Positions 52,247 to 62,017 of a DNA stretch of 64,000 nt are shown here, one piece after another. Each line of letters begins with the position of its first letter. The stretch's first letter is position 1. This DNA comes from Bartonella massiliensis (GTDB lineage: Bacteria > Pseudomonadota > Alphaproteobacteria > Rhizobiales > Rhizobiaceae). Location: NCBI RefSeq assembly GCF_902150025.1, contig NZ_CABFVS010000001.1, forward strand, positions 43,398-107,397. The letters run 5' to 3'. Position numbers and translations under genes: made by a program. The notes beneath the pieces were generated by a model. That model made no database searches. It was not told the origin of the DNA and worked only from the letters and a program-made list of their open reading frames with translations.

Positions 52247-53608
52247 ATGTCTGATTTATCTTCAAATCGCTTGCCTAATCGCGCTTCTCGTGTCACCAAT
52301 CAAGCGCTTTCTGCTATCGAGCGTTTTCTTCATATTGAAGCTCTGAGTGGTATTGTTCTTTTACTCGCTGCTGCTGCCGCACTGATTTTTGCCAATTCTC
52401 AATATGCTGATCTCTATGAATCTTTTTGGCATACACCTCTTGGCTTTAATTTGGGTCATTTCACTCTTTCATGGGATTTACATTTTTGGGTTAATGATGC
52501 CCTTATGACTATTTTCTTTCTTGTCGCAGGCATGGAAATTCGACGTGAAATTCATGAAGGGGCTCTTGCTGATTTTAAACAAGCAATTTTACCAATTATT
52601 GCTGCAATAGGTGGTGTTTGTGTCCCTGCAATCATTTATTTCATCTTCAACTCTAACGGTGGACATATCCACGGTTGGGCTGTGCCAACAGCAACAGATA
52701 TTGCTTTTGCTCTAGGTATTTTAGCTCTTCTTGGAAAAAAGATTCCTGCTAATCTTCATGTTATTCTTCTATCATTAGCGATTATTGATGATATTATAGC
52801 TGTTCTTATTATTGCTTTTTTCTACTCAACAAACATTGATCCTAGTGGTTTAATGATTGCAGGAGCAGGTATTGCTCTGGTACTCTTTTTTCAATGGATC
52901 GGGATTGCATCAGCATGGCTTTACACTTTACCTGGTGCAATCATCTGGTGGGGTTTAATGGTAACAGGCGTTCATCCATCACTTGCTGGTGTTATCTTAG
53001 GTATGATGACACCTGTTTTTCCTACCCGCACTCTTGTTGCACCGCTCACCATGCTCAGCAACGCTATGCAAATCCTTCAAGAAAAAAATGCAAAAACAGA
53101 TCTCCACCATATTTCAACTGCATTGAAAAAAATGCGCAAAGGACAGCGTGCTATGATTGCTCCAGTAACACGTGTTCAAAAAACATTGCATCCATGGGTT
53201 GCCTACGGTATCATGCCGATTTTTGCCTTCGCAAATGCTGGTGTGAGTTTTGCGAACTTTGACCTTTCTTCTGACAAATCATTCTTAATTATTCTTGGTG
53301 TTGTCATTGGTCTTTTCGTTGGTAAGCCCCTTGGCATTATCACAGCCAGTTATCTAGCCATAAAATCAGGACTATGCCGCCTCCCTCCACAAATGACATG
53401 GGCTGGCATTTTACTCATTGGTTTTTTAGCAGGAATTGGCTTTACAATGTCTATCTTTGTTTCAATGCTCGCCTTTAAAGATATTATCCTGCTCGATGCG
53501 GCAAAAATTGGGGTTCTTTGTGGCTCTGGTTTATCTGCTCTTATCGGTCTGGGATATGGATTTATTTATATTAAGCGCAATAAAGAAGTTTCTCATAGTT
53601 CTCAATAA
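52247..53608 (+). CDS. nhaA: Na+/H+ antiporter NhaA
   Basis: 453 residues, about 12 membrane segments. It exchanges sodium for protons across the inner membrane. The paired aspartates of the ion site are in LAIIDDIIAVLIIAFFYS, and VNDALMTIFFLVAGMEIRRE is the usual N-terminal signature. ATG 52247 with GGAG 6 nt before it is preferred over a TTG four codons upstream. It is longer than E. coli NhaA (388), mainly at the N-terminus and in a loop of about 290-315, as in many alphaproteobacteria. Confidence 0.95.
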   Translation: MSDLSSNRLPNRASRVTNQALSAIERFLHIEALSGIVLLLAAAAALIFANSQYADLYESFWHTPLGFNLGHFTLSWDLHFWVNDALMTIFFLVAGMEIRREIHEGALADFKQAILPIIAAIGGVCVPAIIYFIFNSNGGHIHGWAVPTATDIAFALGILALLGKKIPANLHVILLSLAIIDDIIAVLIIAFFYSTNIDPSGLMIAGAGIALVLFFQWIGIASAWLYTLPGAIIWWGLMVTGVHPSLAGVILGMMTPVFPTRTLVAPLTMLSNAMQILQEKNAKTDLHHISTALKKMRKGQRAMIAPVTRVQKTLHPWVAYGIMPIFAFANAGVSFANFDLSSDKSFLIILGVVIGLFVGKPLGIITASYLAIKSGLCRLPPQMTWAGILLIGFLAGIGFTMSIFVSMLAFKDIILLDAAKIGVLCGSGLSALIGLGYGFIYIKRNKEVSHSSQ

Positions 53609-53689
53609 ACGAACTGAAAATATATTTTTATGTGAACCTTTTAAAAGTGATTTTGCTCATTTGTTGGATTTGAATGATATTTAATGTAA

Positions 53690-53847
53690 AATTTATTCTC
53701 TCACCTCATCTTTACACTTATGAAGGAGAAAACTAACATTATCATACTATTACCAGCCTCTAATGTTGAAACAACCTTTGACACTTAAGAGGATTCATAA
53801 GAGATATTTTTATTCCTTTCTTCAAGAATCTTTTACTTCTACACCAA
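53690..53847 (-). pseudogene. Decayed integrase 5' end, copy D
   Basis: On the minus strand ctcttatgaatcctcttaag, gtgtcaaaggttg, attagaggctgg and cataagtgtaaagatg match copy F (cttttatgaagagtcttaag, gtgccaaggattgg, tcaaaggctgg, cacaaacgtaaagatg) in the same order and spacing. It has stops in the coding frame. It lies just after nhaA and points away from repeat unit D. Confidence 0.6.
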
Positions 53848-53988
53848 TCCTGCTCGTAACGTGCACAGAAATAATTTTAATTGTTTCAATATAAAAGATT
53901 TCATGGATTCAGAGAAACTATCTTTCGTCGAAGCAATTATTCACTATGAAGTAGCCGTAAATTATTATTATAAATCAATATATTATAT
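53848..53988 (+). repeat. Dispersed intergenic repeat unit D
   Basis: tcctgctcgtaacgtgca, attgtttcaatat, aaagatttcatgg and attcagagaa follow unit B, ending in attataaatcaatatatta. Unit F lies head-on 118 bp away. Confidence 0.6.
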
Positions 53989-54105
53989 TTAATTATAATA
54001 AATAAGAAAAGAAATTTTAATATATTCTTCTTTGTCATTGTTAAATGCGTAAAAGAATTACTCTCTTTGTAACTATCCCCTCAACTGATAAACCTTATGG
54101 GAAAG

Positions 54106-54241
54106 ATAACACATTGATTTATAATGGAAATCTAGCGTTGTTCATATTGAATGAGAGTCCCGAATAACGTAAGATTCTCTCGTTTCAAATCTGTTTATAT
54201 TGCATCAATCAAAACCATTATCTTGCGTATCAAAAGTGGAG
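54106..54241 (-). repeat. Dispersed intergenic repeat unit F (inverted)
   Basis: Read on the minus strand: ctccacttttgatacgcaag, tgatgcaatataaacagatt, cttacgttattcgggactct, ending attataaatcaatgtgtta. It is close to units B and G. The integrase remnant F starts directly beyond its outer end. Confidence 0.65.
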
Positions 54242-54499
54242 AGTGGCTTTGTGGGTGGAACTGTTAAAGCAAGGACTAAAAATGCCTTTTATGAAGAGTC
54301 TTAAGTGCCAAGGATTGGTCCGCAACACTCAAAGGCTGGCAAATAGATGGTGCTGGCTTGTTTTTCCACAAACGTAAAGATGGTGGTGCTCAATGGCTTT
54401 ATCGTTATACCATGCACCGGTAACTGGCGCGAAATAAGCTTGAGAGAATTGGGAGATGTTTCTTTAAAACAAAAACAATCCTTTGCTTTGTTGGATTGA
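54242..54499 (+). pseudogene. Decayed integrase 5' end, copy F (best preserved)
   Basis: Joining three frames, the plus strand reads MPFMKSL, then SAKDWSATLKGWQIDGAGL, FFHKRKDGGAQWLYRYTMH and TGNWREISLRELGDVSLKQ, ending SFALLD and a stop. This is the arm-type DNA-binding domain (DUF4102-like) of a P4-family tyrosine integrase. Two frameshifts break it and the catalytic part is absent. It is the best guide to the other six remnants. Confidence 0.75.
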
Positions 54500-54666
54500 T
54501 CTTTTAGCATAATCAAGATTTTACCTACAGTCCTTGAAATGGATGTATTTGCTTGCTAGAGTATTTTTATCTTATGTTCTTGCTGGTTTAATGAATAATT
54601 TAAAGATCCCCATAAAAACATGTAAGGATTGTCTCTTGTTGTTTTATTTATCATGAGATAAAAATA

Positions 54667-54906
54667 TTAAACCTCAACAAGAGTTTCTTTTATTATAGCC
54701 TCTGCCCTTAGCTTATTTGCTATACTCAAATATATTTTGTGCATATCTCTAGAGGTCGCTCTTATATTGCCATATGAATCTCTCATGAGAATAAAAATAT
54801 CATGATCAGTGCAGAAATTGATAAGCTTTTTGGATAGCTTGCTTCCTTTGAATTTTTCAAAAAAGTGCGTTGCAGTGTAATGATTATCAAACGTCTCTTT
54901 AACGTA
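54667..54906 (-). pseudogene. C-terminal fragment of an unknown protein
   Basis: A minus-strand frame of about 79 codons without a start codon reads FDNHYTATHFFEKFKGSK, then LINFCTDHDIFILMRDSYGN and IYLSIANKLRAEAIIKETL before the stop. The residues look protein-like and the frame is closed upstream by a stop, so it is probably the tail of a decayed gene. I do not recognise it. It lies between the integrase remnant F and the thymidylate-kinase-like gene. Confidence 0.35.
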
Positions 54907-55037
54907 TTAAGATAATATTTTTTCAAAAAATCTTAGATTATCGTAATCAAACTTTTAAAGCCCTCGATATAAAATCTAAACGAGGCCATAAAGGAGAATA
55001 GATAAGTTTTTAAATAATATTCATAGATGGATATATT

Positions 55038-55712
55038 TTATTTATCGTCAAAACAAACCTTGTCTATATGGTGTCGTATTTGATTATGAATTAAAGAAAC
55101 AGAGGCGGTTCCATCAATGACGATAAATCGTTCATCTATTTCTGATAAAAGTTGGTATGCCTTAGAAACTTTTTCAATAAATGAGCGTTTTTCCTCGTGT
55201 TTTAAGGTTAAACCATCCCTTTTTTGCAATCGTTCGATAATAGCAGCAAGCGGTAAATGAAGATAAAATGTGATATGAGGTCTTGGAATAGATTGATTTA
55301 ATTTAATCGCATTTTCAAGAGAGAGTCCTCGAGCATAGAAATAAACAAGACTAGAATAAACATATCGATCATTGATTAATAAATTTTGCGATGAAGTTAA
55401 AGAAGGTTCGATGATTTCAAGTATATGCTTTCGTCTATCTGTTGCGGCTAAAAGCGCTAAAAGCAATGAATCAATTGGTTTTCCACTCTCTAAATAACCT
55501 CTCACCTCTTGATTATTTCTATACCAGTGGCTGGGTTGAAAAGTTTGCATTATATGTTTTTCTTGTGAGTAATGGCGAGAAATTTCTTGTGCTTGAGTAG
55601 TCTTTCCACTCCCATCAAATCCACATAAAGCAACAAAAGAACCAGAATATGGCTCCAAAGACCACATGGAATTATAAATATCTTTATTAAGATATATTTT
55701 CTCTCCATCCAT
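55038..55712 (-). CDS. Thymidylate-kinase-like P-loop protein
   Basis: 224 residues. Walker A is GFDGSGKT (31-38), preceded by a 25-residue extension. The DRY motif is NDRYVYSSLVYF, as in dTMP kinases (DRYxxSxxAYQ), and the lid region is RLQKRDGLTLKHEEKR. It probably phosphorylates a nucleoside monophosphate, but divergence from canonical Tmk (Gln of AYQ replaced by Phe, an N-terminal extension, gene neighbours that are phage debris) suggests a second, specialised or horizontally acquired copy. Whether a standard tmk exists elsewhere cannot be seen here. Confidence 0.75.
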   Translation of the reverse strand: MDGEKIYLNKDIYNSMWSLEPYSGSFVALCGFDGSGKTTQAQEISRHYSQEKHIMQTFQPSHWYRNNQEVRGYLESGKPIDSLLLALLAATDRRKHILEIIEPSLTSSQNLLINDRYVYSSLVYFYARGLSLENAIKLNQSIPRPHITFYLHLPLAAIIERLQKRDGLTLKHEEKRSFIEKVSKAYQLLSEIDERFIVIDGTASVSLIHNQIRHHIDKVCFDDK

Positions 55713-56260
55713 AATTTACATCATTTTACATCTAAAACCTTTTTGTTTAGAGATAAAGCATTTTATCTCTTGATATCAGAGATATGATATCAAGAGCACC
55801 ATCCTCTTCAGCGCAAAGGCTTAAAATTTTTTATAACTGATTGACTACTAGGATAACATTTTTAATTTTGAACCAACTAAAAAGCAAGTTATGTAAGCTC
55901 TAGAGGGTTATTTCTGAAGTATAAATCACCATTTTATAAATATATATGGTACCTTCTTCTTCTATTTAAAACACTTAACTTACAAACAATTCTTATTTTA
56001 CTTTATATTATATCTAAATAATTTATAAGAAGTACTTTATGTTATCTCTTAAATAGTTTTTATGCATATGCTAAACTTGTTTGTAACACGCAAGCAAACA
56101 GTTTTTTTCTTCATCACAAGAAAATCTTTAATGAAAAAATTTCACGGTATTAATTATTCTTATTTAAATTAAAAGTATAAATTATGCTTATAAAGCAAAT
56201 CATTCATACATATTAACCTATTAAAAATTTATATTCTTAAAATTGAGCGTTTAAAAAGAT
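55713..56260. other. Intergenic region with a weak dispersed-repeat copy
   Basis: About 550 bp of AT-rich DNA. From about 56070 to 56205 a stretch (aaacttgtttgtaacacgc, tgaaaaaatttcacggtatt, taaattatgcttataaa) lines up loosely with unit B in the same order. An integrase remnant next to it is not convincing. No gene is seen. Confidence 0.35.
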
Positions 56261-57517
56261 TTAGCTCTTATCCAATCCATAAACAGCATGTAATGTCCTG
56301 ACTGCAAGTTCAGTGTAAGCACTATCAATCAAAACAGAAATCTTAATCTCGGAAGTCGTGATTGCTTGAATATTAATACCCTTTTCGGCCAATGCCTTAA
56401 ATGCTGTGGCAGCAACGCCTGCATGGCTACGCATTCCAATACCAATCACAGATATTTTTGCAAGATCTCTTTCAAATTGGAGAACATCAAATCCAATTTC
56501 TTTGCGATTTTTCTCCAACAATGCAACGGCTTTTTCTACATCTGCTGATGGTACAGTAAAAGTCATATCAGTTTTTGAGCCATCTTCAGAAATATTTTGC
56601 ACAATCATATCAACATTAATGCACTCTTCAGCCAAAGGACCAAAAATTGCTGCTGAAATCCCTGGACGATCAGCAAGTCGACGCAGCGAAATTTGTGCTT
56701 CATCCTTAGCAAACGCAATACCAGTAACATTTTGTTGTTCCACGATTTCATCCTCATCGCAAATAAGTGTTCCAGAAGAATTCATTGGATCCTCCATGCC
56801 TAATGCATCAGGATCCTCAAAACTTGAACGTACAAAGGTACGAACCTTATGAACCATGGCCAATTCAACAGAACGAACCTGTAAAACTTTTGCCCCTAGA
56901 GACGCCATTTCCAACATTTCTTCAAAAGCTACTTTTGGTAAACGACGCGCTTTTGGTTCTATACGTGGATCCGTTGTATAAACACCATCTACATCCGTAT
57001 AAATATCACAGCGATCAGCTTGTACAGCCGCTGCTATAGCAACAGCACTTGTATCTGATCCCCCACGCCCTAAAGTAGAAATCCGATTATCCGGGGTTAC
57101 CCCCTGAAAACCAGCAATAACGGCAACCTGACCTTCCTGAAAACGCTCTATTAAAAAAGAGCCATCAATATCAGTAATCCGTGCCCGACCATGCGCATTG
57201 TCCGTATGAATAGGGATCTGCCAACCAAGCCATGAACGTGCATTCACGCCCATTGCTTGAAGTGTCAAAGCCAGCAAACCTGAAGTGACCTGTTCACCAG
57301 AAGCAACCACAAGGTCATATTCACGCGCATCTTTATATATGGGGGATGCATCACATGTCCACTGGACAAGCTCATTAGTTTTACCGGCCATCGCAGATAC
57401 GACAACGGCAACTTCATGACCTGCATCAACCTCTCTTTTGACATGCCGTGCAACATTATGAATACATTCAATATTTGCGACAGACGTTCCACCAAATTTC
57501 ATGACAATGCGTGCCAT
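56261..57517 (-). CDS. lysC: Aspartate kinase
   Basis: 418 residues. It makes aspartyl phosphate for lysine, threonine, methionine and diaminopimelate. The N-terminal kinase domain begins with VMKFGGTSVAN and includes FQGVTPDNRISTLGRGGSDTSA and YTDVDGVYTTDPR. Two C-terminal ACT domains (about 265-415) should bind feedback inhibitors. ATG 57517 is preferred over an upstream start 39 bp earlier, since MARIVMKFGG is the usual beginning. It is divergent from ubiG, 189 bp apart. Confidence 0.95.
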   Translation of the reverse strand: MARIVMKFGGTSVANIECIHNVARHVKREVDAGHEVAVVVSAMAGKTNELVQWTCDASPIYKDAREYDLVVASGEQVTSGLLALTLQAMGVNARSWLGWQIPIHTDNAHGRARITDIDGSFLIERFQEGQVAVIAGFQGVTPDNRISTLGRGGSDTSAVAIAAAVQADRCDIYTDVDGVYTTDPRIEPKARRLPKVAFEEMLEMASLGAKVLQVRSVELAMVHKVRTFVRSSFEDPDALGMEDPMNSSGTLICDEDEIVEQQNVTGIAFAKDEAQISLRRLADRPGISAAIFGPLAEECINVDMIVQNISEDGSKTDMTFTVPSADVEKAVALLEKNRKEIGFDVLQFERDLAKISVIGIGMRSHAGVAATAFKALAEKGINIQAITTSEIKISVLIDSAYTELAVRTLHAVYGLDKS

Positions 57518-57706
57518 TAATAACACTCTTAACCTTACATCTTTTATCTCGCCCAATAATGAGAATAAGATGTTCTATCAACTAACCATTTTCTCGACAT
57601 AGCGAATATCGATCATTTGTGCAAGTTGCATTATAATTATATTAATTGTTCTTAACTTTTTATAAAATCCACATGACTCAATCGTTAAAAATAAAAGGAA
57701 GGTAAC

Positions 57707-58450
57707 ATGGTAGAGGAAACTCAAACCACTATTGATCAAAGTGAAATTGATCACTTTTCACGAATTGCTACAGAATGGTGGAATCCACAAGGAAAATTTC
57801 GGCCTCTTCATCAATTTAATCCAACACGCCTTGCTTACATCAGAGAAAAAATCTGTTTAGAGTTTAATCGTGACCCTGTTTCACTGACGCCCTTTGATAA
57901 TTTGAAAATTCTTGATATTGGCTGTGGAGGAGGCTTATTATGTGAACCCATGGCACGTCTTGGCGCTATGGTCGTAGGCGTTGATGCTGCACAAACGAAT
58001 ATTGAAGTCGCAAAAATCCATGCAGCTCAAAATGATCTTTCAATTGATTACCGCGTCACAACAGCAGAAGCACTCGCCAATGAAGGAGAAAAATTTGATA
58101 TCATCCTGAGTATGGAAGTTGTTGAACATGTCGCTGATGTTAATCTCTTCATAGAAGCGACAGCAAAAATGCTAAAACCACAAGGGTTGATGTTTGTCGC
58201 AACACTCAACCGCACGTGGAAAGCATGGGGGCTCGCTATTATAGGCGCTGAATATATCCTCCGTTGGCTCCCTAAAGGAACCCATGATTATAAAAAATTT
58301 CTAAAACCCCAAGAGCTTAAAAATTTCTTATCAAAAAACGCTCTAACTGTCATTGATGAGATAGGGATTACTTATAATCCATTAAACGACAGCTGGAATC
58401 GCTCAAAAGACATGGATGTTAACTATCTCCTTCTCGCAAAACGATCTTAA
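57707..58450 (+). CDS. ubiG: Ubiquinone biosynthesis O-methyltransferase
   Basis: 247 residues. It performs both O-methylations of ubiquinone synthesis. The start [25 protein letters not shown] is in pieces diagnostic for UbiG, the SAM motif is [19 protein letters not shown], and MEVVEHVAD is motif II. AAGGAAGG precedes the ATG. The lysC-ubiG divergent pair is common in Rhizobiales. Confidence 0.95.
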   Translation: MVEETQTTIDQSEIDHFSRIATEWWNPQGKFRPLHQFNPTRLAYIREKICLEFNRDPVSLTPFDNLKILDIGCGGGLLCEPMARLGAMVVGVDAAQTNIEVAKIHAAQNDLSIDYRVTTAEALANEGEKFDIILSMEVVEHVADVNLFIEATAKMLKPQGLMFVATLNRTWKAWGLAIIGAEYILRWLPKGTHDYKKFLKPQELKNFLSKNALTVIDEIGITYNPLNDSWNRSKDMDVNYLLLAKRS

Positions 58451-58489
58451 GGATATACCATGCTCTGAAGGGGATATCATTTACAACGG

Positions 58490-58744
58490 TTATATGCCTT
58501 GCAATAAAGAATTGAGTTTTCCCTCAGCTTCTAAAGCATAAAGATCATCACAACCGCCAACGTGATAATCACCTATAAAAATTTGTGGAAATGTGTTGCG
58601 CCCATTCGCGCGCTGTACCATTTCTTGACGAAGAGATGTGGAAGCATCAATATCCGTATATTTTACGCCTTTTTTATCAAGTAAATCACATGCTTTTATG
58701 CAATAAGGACAGTTAGGACGTGTATAAATGATTATCTCTTTCAT
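58490..58744 (-). CDS. grxC: Glutaredoxin 3
   Basis: 84 residues, complete. The dithiol active site is C-P-Y-C (RPNCPYCIKA) near residue 12. The TFPQIFIG cis-proline block and the glutathione-binding GGCDDL follow. It reduces disulphides with glutathione in the cytoplasm. It is convergent with ubiG and 49 bp downstream of comF, the usual alphaproteobacterial arrangement. Confidence 0.95.
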   Translation of the reverse strand: MKEIIIYTRPNCPYCIKACDLLDKKGVKYTDIDASTSLRQEMVQRANGRNTFPQIFIGDYHVGGCDDLYALEAEGKLNSLLQGI

Positions 58745-58793
58745 AAGTATTATCCTCCAATATTTTTTTAATAATATCCACTTTTAGTTCCCT

Positions 58794-59579
58794 TTAAGAA
58801 GAGGGAAAAATAGAATCTTCTTTAAGGACACGCGAAAATGTTAGCACATCAACTTGTCGTGCGCCTGCATATTTTAATGCAGAAGCTGCTGCCATAACCG
58901 TTGCACCTGTTGTAAAAACATCATCAATCAGTAAAACAGAGCGTCCTTTGAGATATTTTTTAACCTTATGCGAAACCTTAAAAGCATTCTTTACATTAAG
59001 TTTTCTCTCTTTTGAAGAAAGACTAACTTGTGGACGCGTATGCCGACAACGAACAAGCCAACCCGGTTTTAAAAGCTTTTTTTGTGATGCTGCAATATAA
59101 CGCGCAAGCTCAGCAGATTGATTATAACGTCTCTCCCAAAAACGACGAAAATGCAATGGAATGGGAATAATAACATCACATTCATCAATAACCTCGCGTC
59201 CAGCAAACATCATCCAATTGGCCATAAAGGGTGCCAATTCTATATGATCACCGTATTTTAAGCGCGTTACTAAAGTTTGTGCAAGCCCTTTATGAACAAT
59301 GACTGAGCGAACACGTGAAAAAGGGTAAGAATTACGAAGCGCTTCACCACTAAGAAAACCATCCCCCATATCACAAACAAACGGCGTCCCCATAACAGGA
59401 CAATAAGGTTTTGTGATAAATTGAAGATCTTTCCAACATTCAGAGCAAATTGTACCATAAGTAGAAACACTTTGCTTACATCCAGGACAAATCGGTGGAT
59501 AAAGCACCGCTTTAAAGCGCTCAATGAACTGACTGAGTATATCCCCGCTATTTAAAGCCGCTTCTCGAAAATAAAACAT
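58794..59579 (-). CDS. ComF family protein (amidophosphoribosyltransferase-like)
   Basis: 261 residues. An N-terminal zinc-ribbon is shown by CPGCKQSV...CSECWKD (two Cys-x2-Cys pairs). The PRTase domain ends with the PRPP loop VLLIDDVFTTGATV. ComF proteins are tied to DNA uptake in competent bacteria, but in alphaproteobacteria this gene is a conserved neighbour of grxC and its role is unclear. An N-terminal stretch of about 20 residues (FREAALNSGDILSQF) precedes the zinc part. Confidence 0.88.
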   Translation of the reverse strand: MFYFREAALNSGDILSQFIERFKAVLYPPICPGCKQSVSTYGTICSECWKDLQFITKPYCPVMGTPFVCDMGDGFLSGEALRNSYPFSRVRSVIVHKGLAQTLVTRLKYGDHIELAPFMANWMMFAGREVIDECDVIIPIPLHFRRFWERRYNQSAELARYIAASQKKLLKPGWLVRCRHTRPQVSLSSKERKLNVKNAFKVSHKVKKYLKGRSVLLIDDVFTTGATVMAAASALKYAGARQVDVLTFSRVLKEDSIFPSS

Positions 59580-59776
59580 TATGAATTTAGGCTTTTACAA
59601 CTTCCCCACAGAACAAAAGTTCCTTTGCATTTCCTCAATTTATAAATTTAATTTCTTTAAAAACTCTTAACCTTTCATAAATTTATTTTTCTTTTACATT
59701 ATAAACTTGACAGAGCTTCCACAAATATGAACCTTTTCAAAATATATTCTTTTATAGATCGAAAGTGTTCTACAAT

Positions 59777-60655
59777 ATGTCGCATCCTTTAATTTTTGAT
59801 CATAACCGCATTGAACAATTCCGCAAACGCGCCTTCCAAAAAGCAAAAAAAGGATATGACTTTTTGCTCTCTCTCATGGCAGAAGATCTCTATAAACGTC
59901 TTAGCACTGTTGATCGCCACTTTACATTAGCACTCGATTTACACAGCCATACAGACCTTGCCACACAAGCGCTCATGAAGTCTGAAAAAGTTTGTTCTAT
60001 AGAACGTATTGAAACCGATACGCTTTATCAAAGCGATGATAAAAAGTTTCATTTACGCCATCGAGAATTTCTTGATTTTCCTCAAAATTACTGCGATCTT
60101 ATTGTTTCACTTCTTTCATTACAATTGACGAATGATACTCCTGGTGTTCTAAGTCAGATAAAAAATATCCTTAAACCAGATGGTTTATTTCTGGCCGTTA
60201 TGGCGGGTGCTGGTACACTCAAAGAATTACGTGAATGTCTCCTACAAGCTGAAATTGAAATCTATGGTGGAGCAAGCCCTAGGGTCTATCCTTTTGTAGA
60301 CATTCGTGACGCTGGCGCTCTTTTACAGCGTGTTGGCTTTGCTCTACCTGTAGCAGACGTTGAAGATATCACAATACGTTATAAGACAATGTTTGACCTT
60401 ATGTGTGATCTTAAAGCAATGGGAATGCAAAATGCCCTCATTAATCGTTCAAAGCGCCCTGTCTCCAAACGCTTTTTTCTTCGTGCCGCTGAAATTTATG
60501 CACAAAAATTTAGTGATCCTGATGGACGTATTCGTGCACATTTTTCTTTTATCTGGCTCTCTGGTTGGGCTCCGCACCCCAGTCAACAAAAACCCCTACA
60601 ACCTGGCACCGCGCAAATATCTCTAACGGATGTTTTACAATCCAAAAAAATATAA
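59777..60655 (+). CDS. NDUFAF5-like class I SAM methyltransferase
   Basis: 292 residues. The start LIFDHNRIEQFRKRAFQKA corresponds to the IFDRxLxRxRRxRAA box of the NDUFAF5/BioC-like group, whose mitochondrial members hydroxylate an arginine in complex I. The core has LALDLHSHTD in place of the SAM glycine motif DxGxGxG, and CDLIVSLLSLQLTND and LKPDGLFLAVMAGAGTLKELR are typical. The degenerate motif I may mean altered cofactor use. ATG 59777 is preferred to a GTG four codons earlier. Confidence 0.8.
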   Translation: MSHPLIFDHNRIEQFRKRAFQKAKKGYDFLLSLMAEDLYKRLSTVDRHFTLALDLHSHTDLATQALMKSEKVCSIERIETDTLYQSDDKKFHLRHREFLDFPQNYCDLIVSLLSLQLTNDTPGVLSQIKNILKPDGLFLAVMAGAGTLKELRECLLQAEIEIYGGASPRVYPFVDIRDAGALLQRVGFALPVADVEDITIRYKTMFDLMCDLKAMGMQNALINRSKRPVSKRFFLRAAEIYAQKFSDPDGRIRAHFSFIWLSGWAPHPSQQKPLQPGTAQISLTDVLQSKKI

Positions 60656-60670
60656 CCTAAAATCATTTTT

Positions 60671-62017
60671 TTAAATAGTTTTGTCCGTTGTCCGCAACAC
60701 CTGACTGGTAATCGTTCCAGCGACCATTGAATCGCTCACATTTAGAGCTGTGCGCCCCATATCAATGAGCGGTTCAATAGAGATGAGCACAGCGACCAAA
60801 GTAACAGGGAGTCCCATAATTGGCAAAACAATCAATGCAGCAAAAATAGCCCCTCCCCCAACACCAGCAACACCAATAGAACTCAACGTTACAACGCCAA
60901 CAAGCGTAGCAATCCACGTAGGATCAAGAGGATTAACCCCCACGGTCGGTGCAATCATGGTCGCAAGCATCGCTGGATAAAGACCGGCACAACCATTTTG
61001 TCCAATTGTTGCCCCAAAAGAAGCAGCAAAACTCGCAATGGATTGGGGTACACCTATCCACTGTGTTTGCGCTTCAATATTCAAAGGAATACTTGCAGCA
61101 CTTGAACGGCTGCTAAAAGCAAATGTTAAAACCGGTAAAACTTTCTTGAAAAAACGAAAAGGATTAACCCCAGAAATTCCAAGCAATACACCATGAATTC
61201 CAAAAATTAAAATAATACCGACATAAGAGGCAATGACAAAAATCAATAAATTTAAAATATCTGCAATATGCGAAGTTGCTCCTACTTTCGTCATAAGAGC
61301 AAAAATACCATAAGGCGTCAAAGCAATCACAATACGAACTAACCGCATAATCCAAGCTTGTGCTACTTGAATAAATAAAAGCGCTTTTTCTCCTTTTTCT
61401 GGCTCATCTTTCTTTAAAAGAAGAACCGATGCCCCTAAAAATGATGCAAAAATAACGACACTAATAATTGACGTACGTTTAGCGCCACTTAGCTCAGCAA
61501 AGGGATTTTTAGGAATCATAGACAAAATCATCTTTGGTATATTCATATCTCCAAGTTGAGAAATACGCTCTCCAAGAAGAGCAGAAACATTTTGCCCTTC
61601 ATGAACCAAACCACTCGCGGTTAAACCAAAGAAATTCACAACCAAAACACCAACTAACGCTGAAAGAGCCGTTGTAATAAGCAATATTGAAATCGTTATG
61701 ATACTCATCTTTCCAACAGCATAAACAGAATTTAAATGAGCAACCGCTGAAACGATAGAAACAAAAACCAGCGGCATAACAACCATTTGTAACAATAAGA
61801 TATAGCCTGTACCAACAATGTTAAACCACTCAACAGATTTCAATAAAGTAGCGTCACTCTCTCCATAAAAAAACTGCAAAATGCTTCCAAAAATCAAACC
61901 AAGGATAAGTCCTAGCATAACACGGCGTGAAAGGCTCCACTCCATTTTCTTACTTTGAGCAACCCACAATAAAAAAATAATAAATAGAAACAAATTGATG
62001 AAAAAATTAAATGTCAT
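60671..62017 (-). CDS. Cystine/dicarboxylate:cation symporter (TcyP-like, DAACS family)
   Basis: 448 residues with about nine membrane segments. The serine-rich re-entrant loop is [19 protein letters not shown], followed by [18 protein letters not shown] and [12 protein letters not shown]. Overall it is nearest to L-cystine transporters of the TcyP/YdjN type, but the substrate is inferred. ATG 62017 ([10 protein letters not shown]) is chosen; a GTG 24 bp upstream is possible. It converges on the methyltransferase gene with only 15 bp between stops. Confidence 0.85.
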   Translation of the reverse strand: MTFNFFINLFLFIIFLLWVAQSKKMEWSLSRRVMLGLILGLIFGSILQFFYGESDATLLKSVEWFNIVGTGYILLLQMVVMPLVFVSIVSAVAHLNSVYAVGKMSIITISILLITTALSALVGVLVVNFFGLTASGLVHEGQNVSALLGERISQLGDMNIPKMILSMIPKNPFAELSGAKRTSIISVVIFASFLGASVLLLKKDEPEKGEKALLFIQVAQAWIMRLVRIVIALTPYGIFALMTKVGATSHIADILNLLIFVIASYVGIILIFGIHGVLLGISGVNPFRFFKKVLPVLTFAFSSRSSAASIPLNIEAQTQWIGVPQSIASFAASFGATIGQNGCAGLYPAMLATMIAPTVGVNPLDPTWIATLVGVVTLSSIGVAGVGGGAIFAALIVLPIMGLPVTLVAVLISIEPLIDMGRTALNVSDSMVAGTITSQVLRTTDKTI

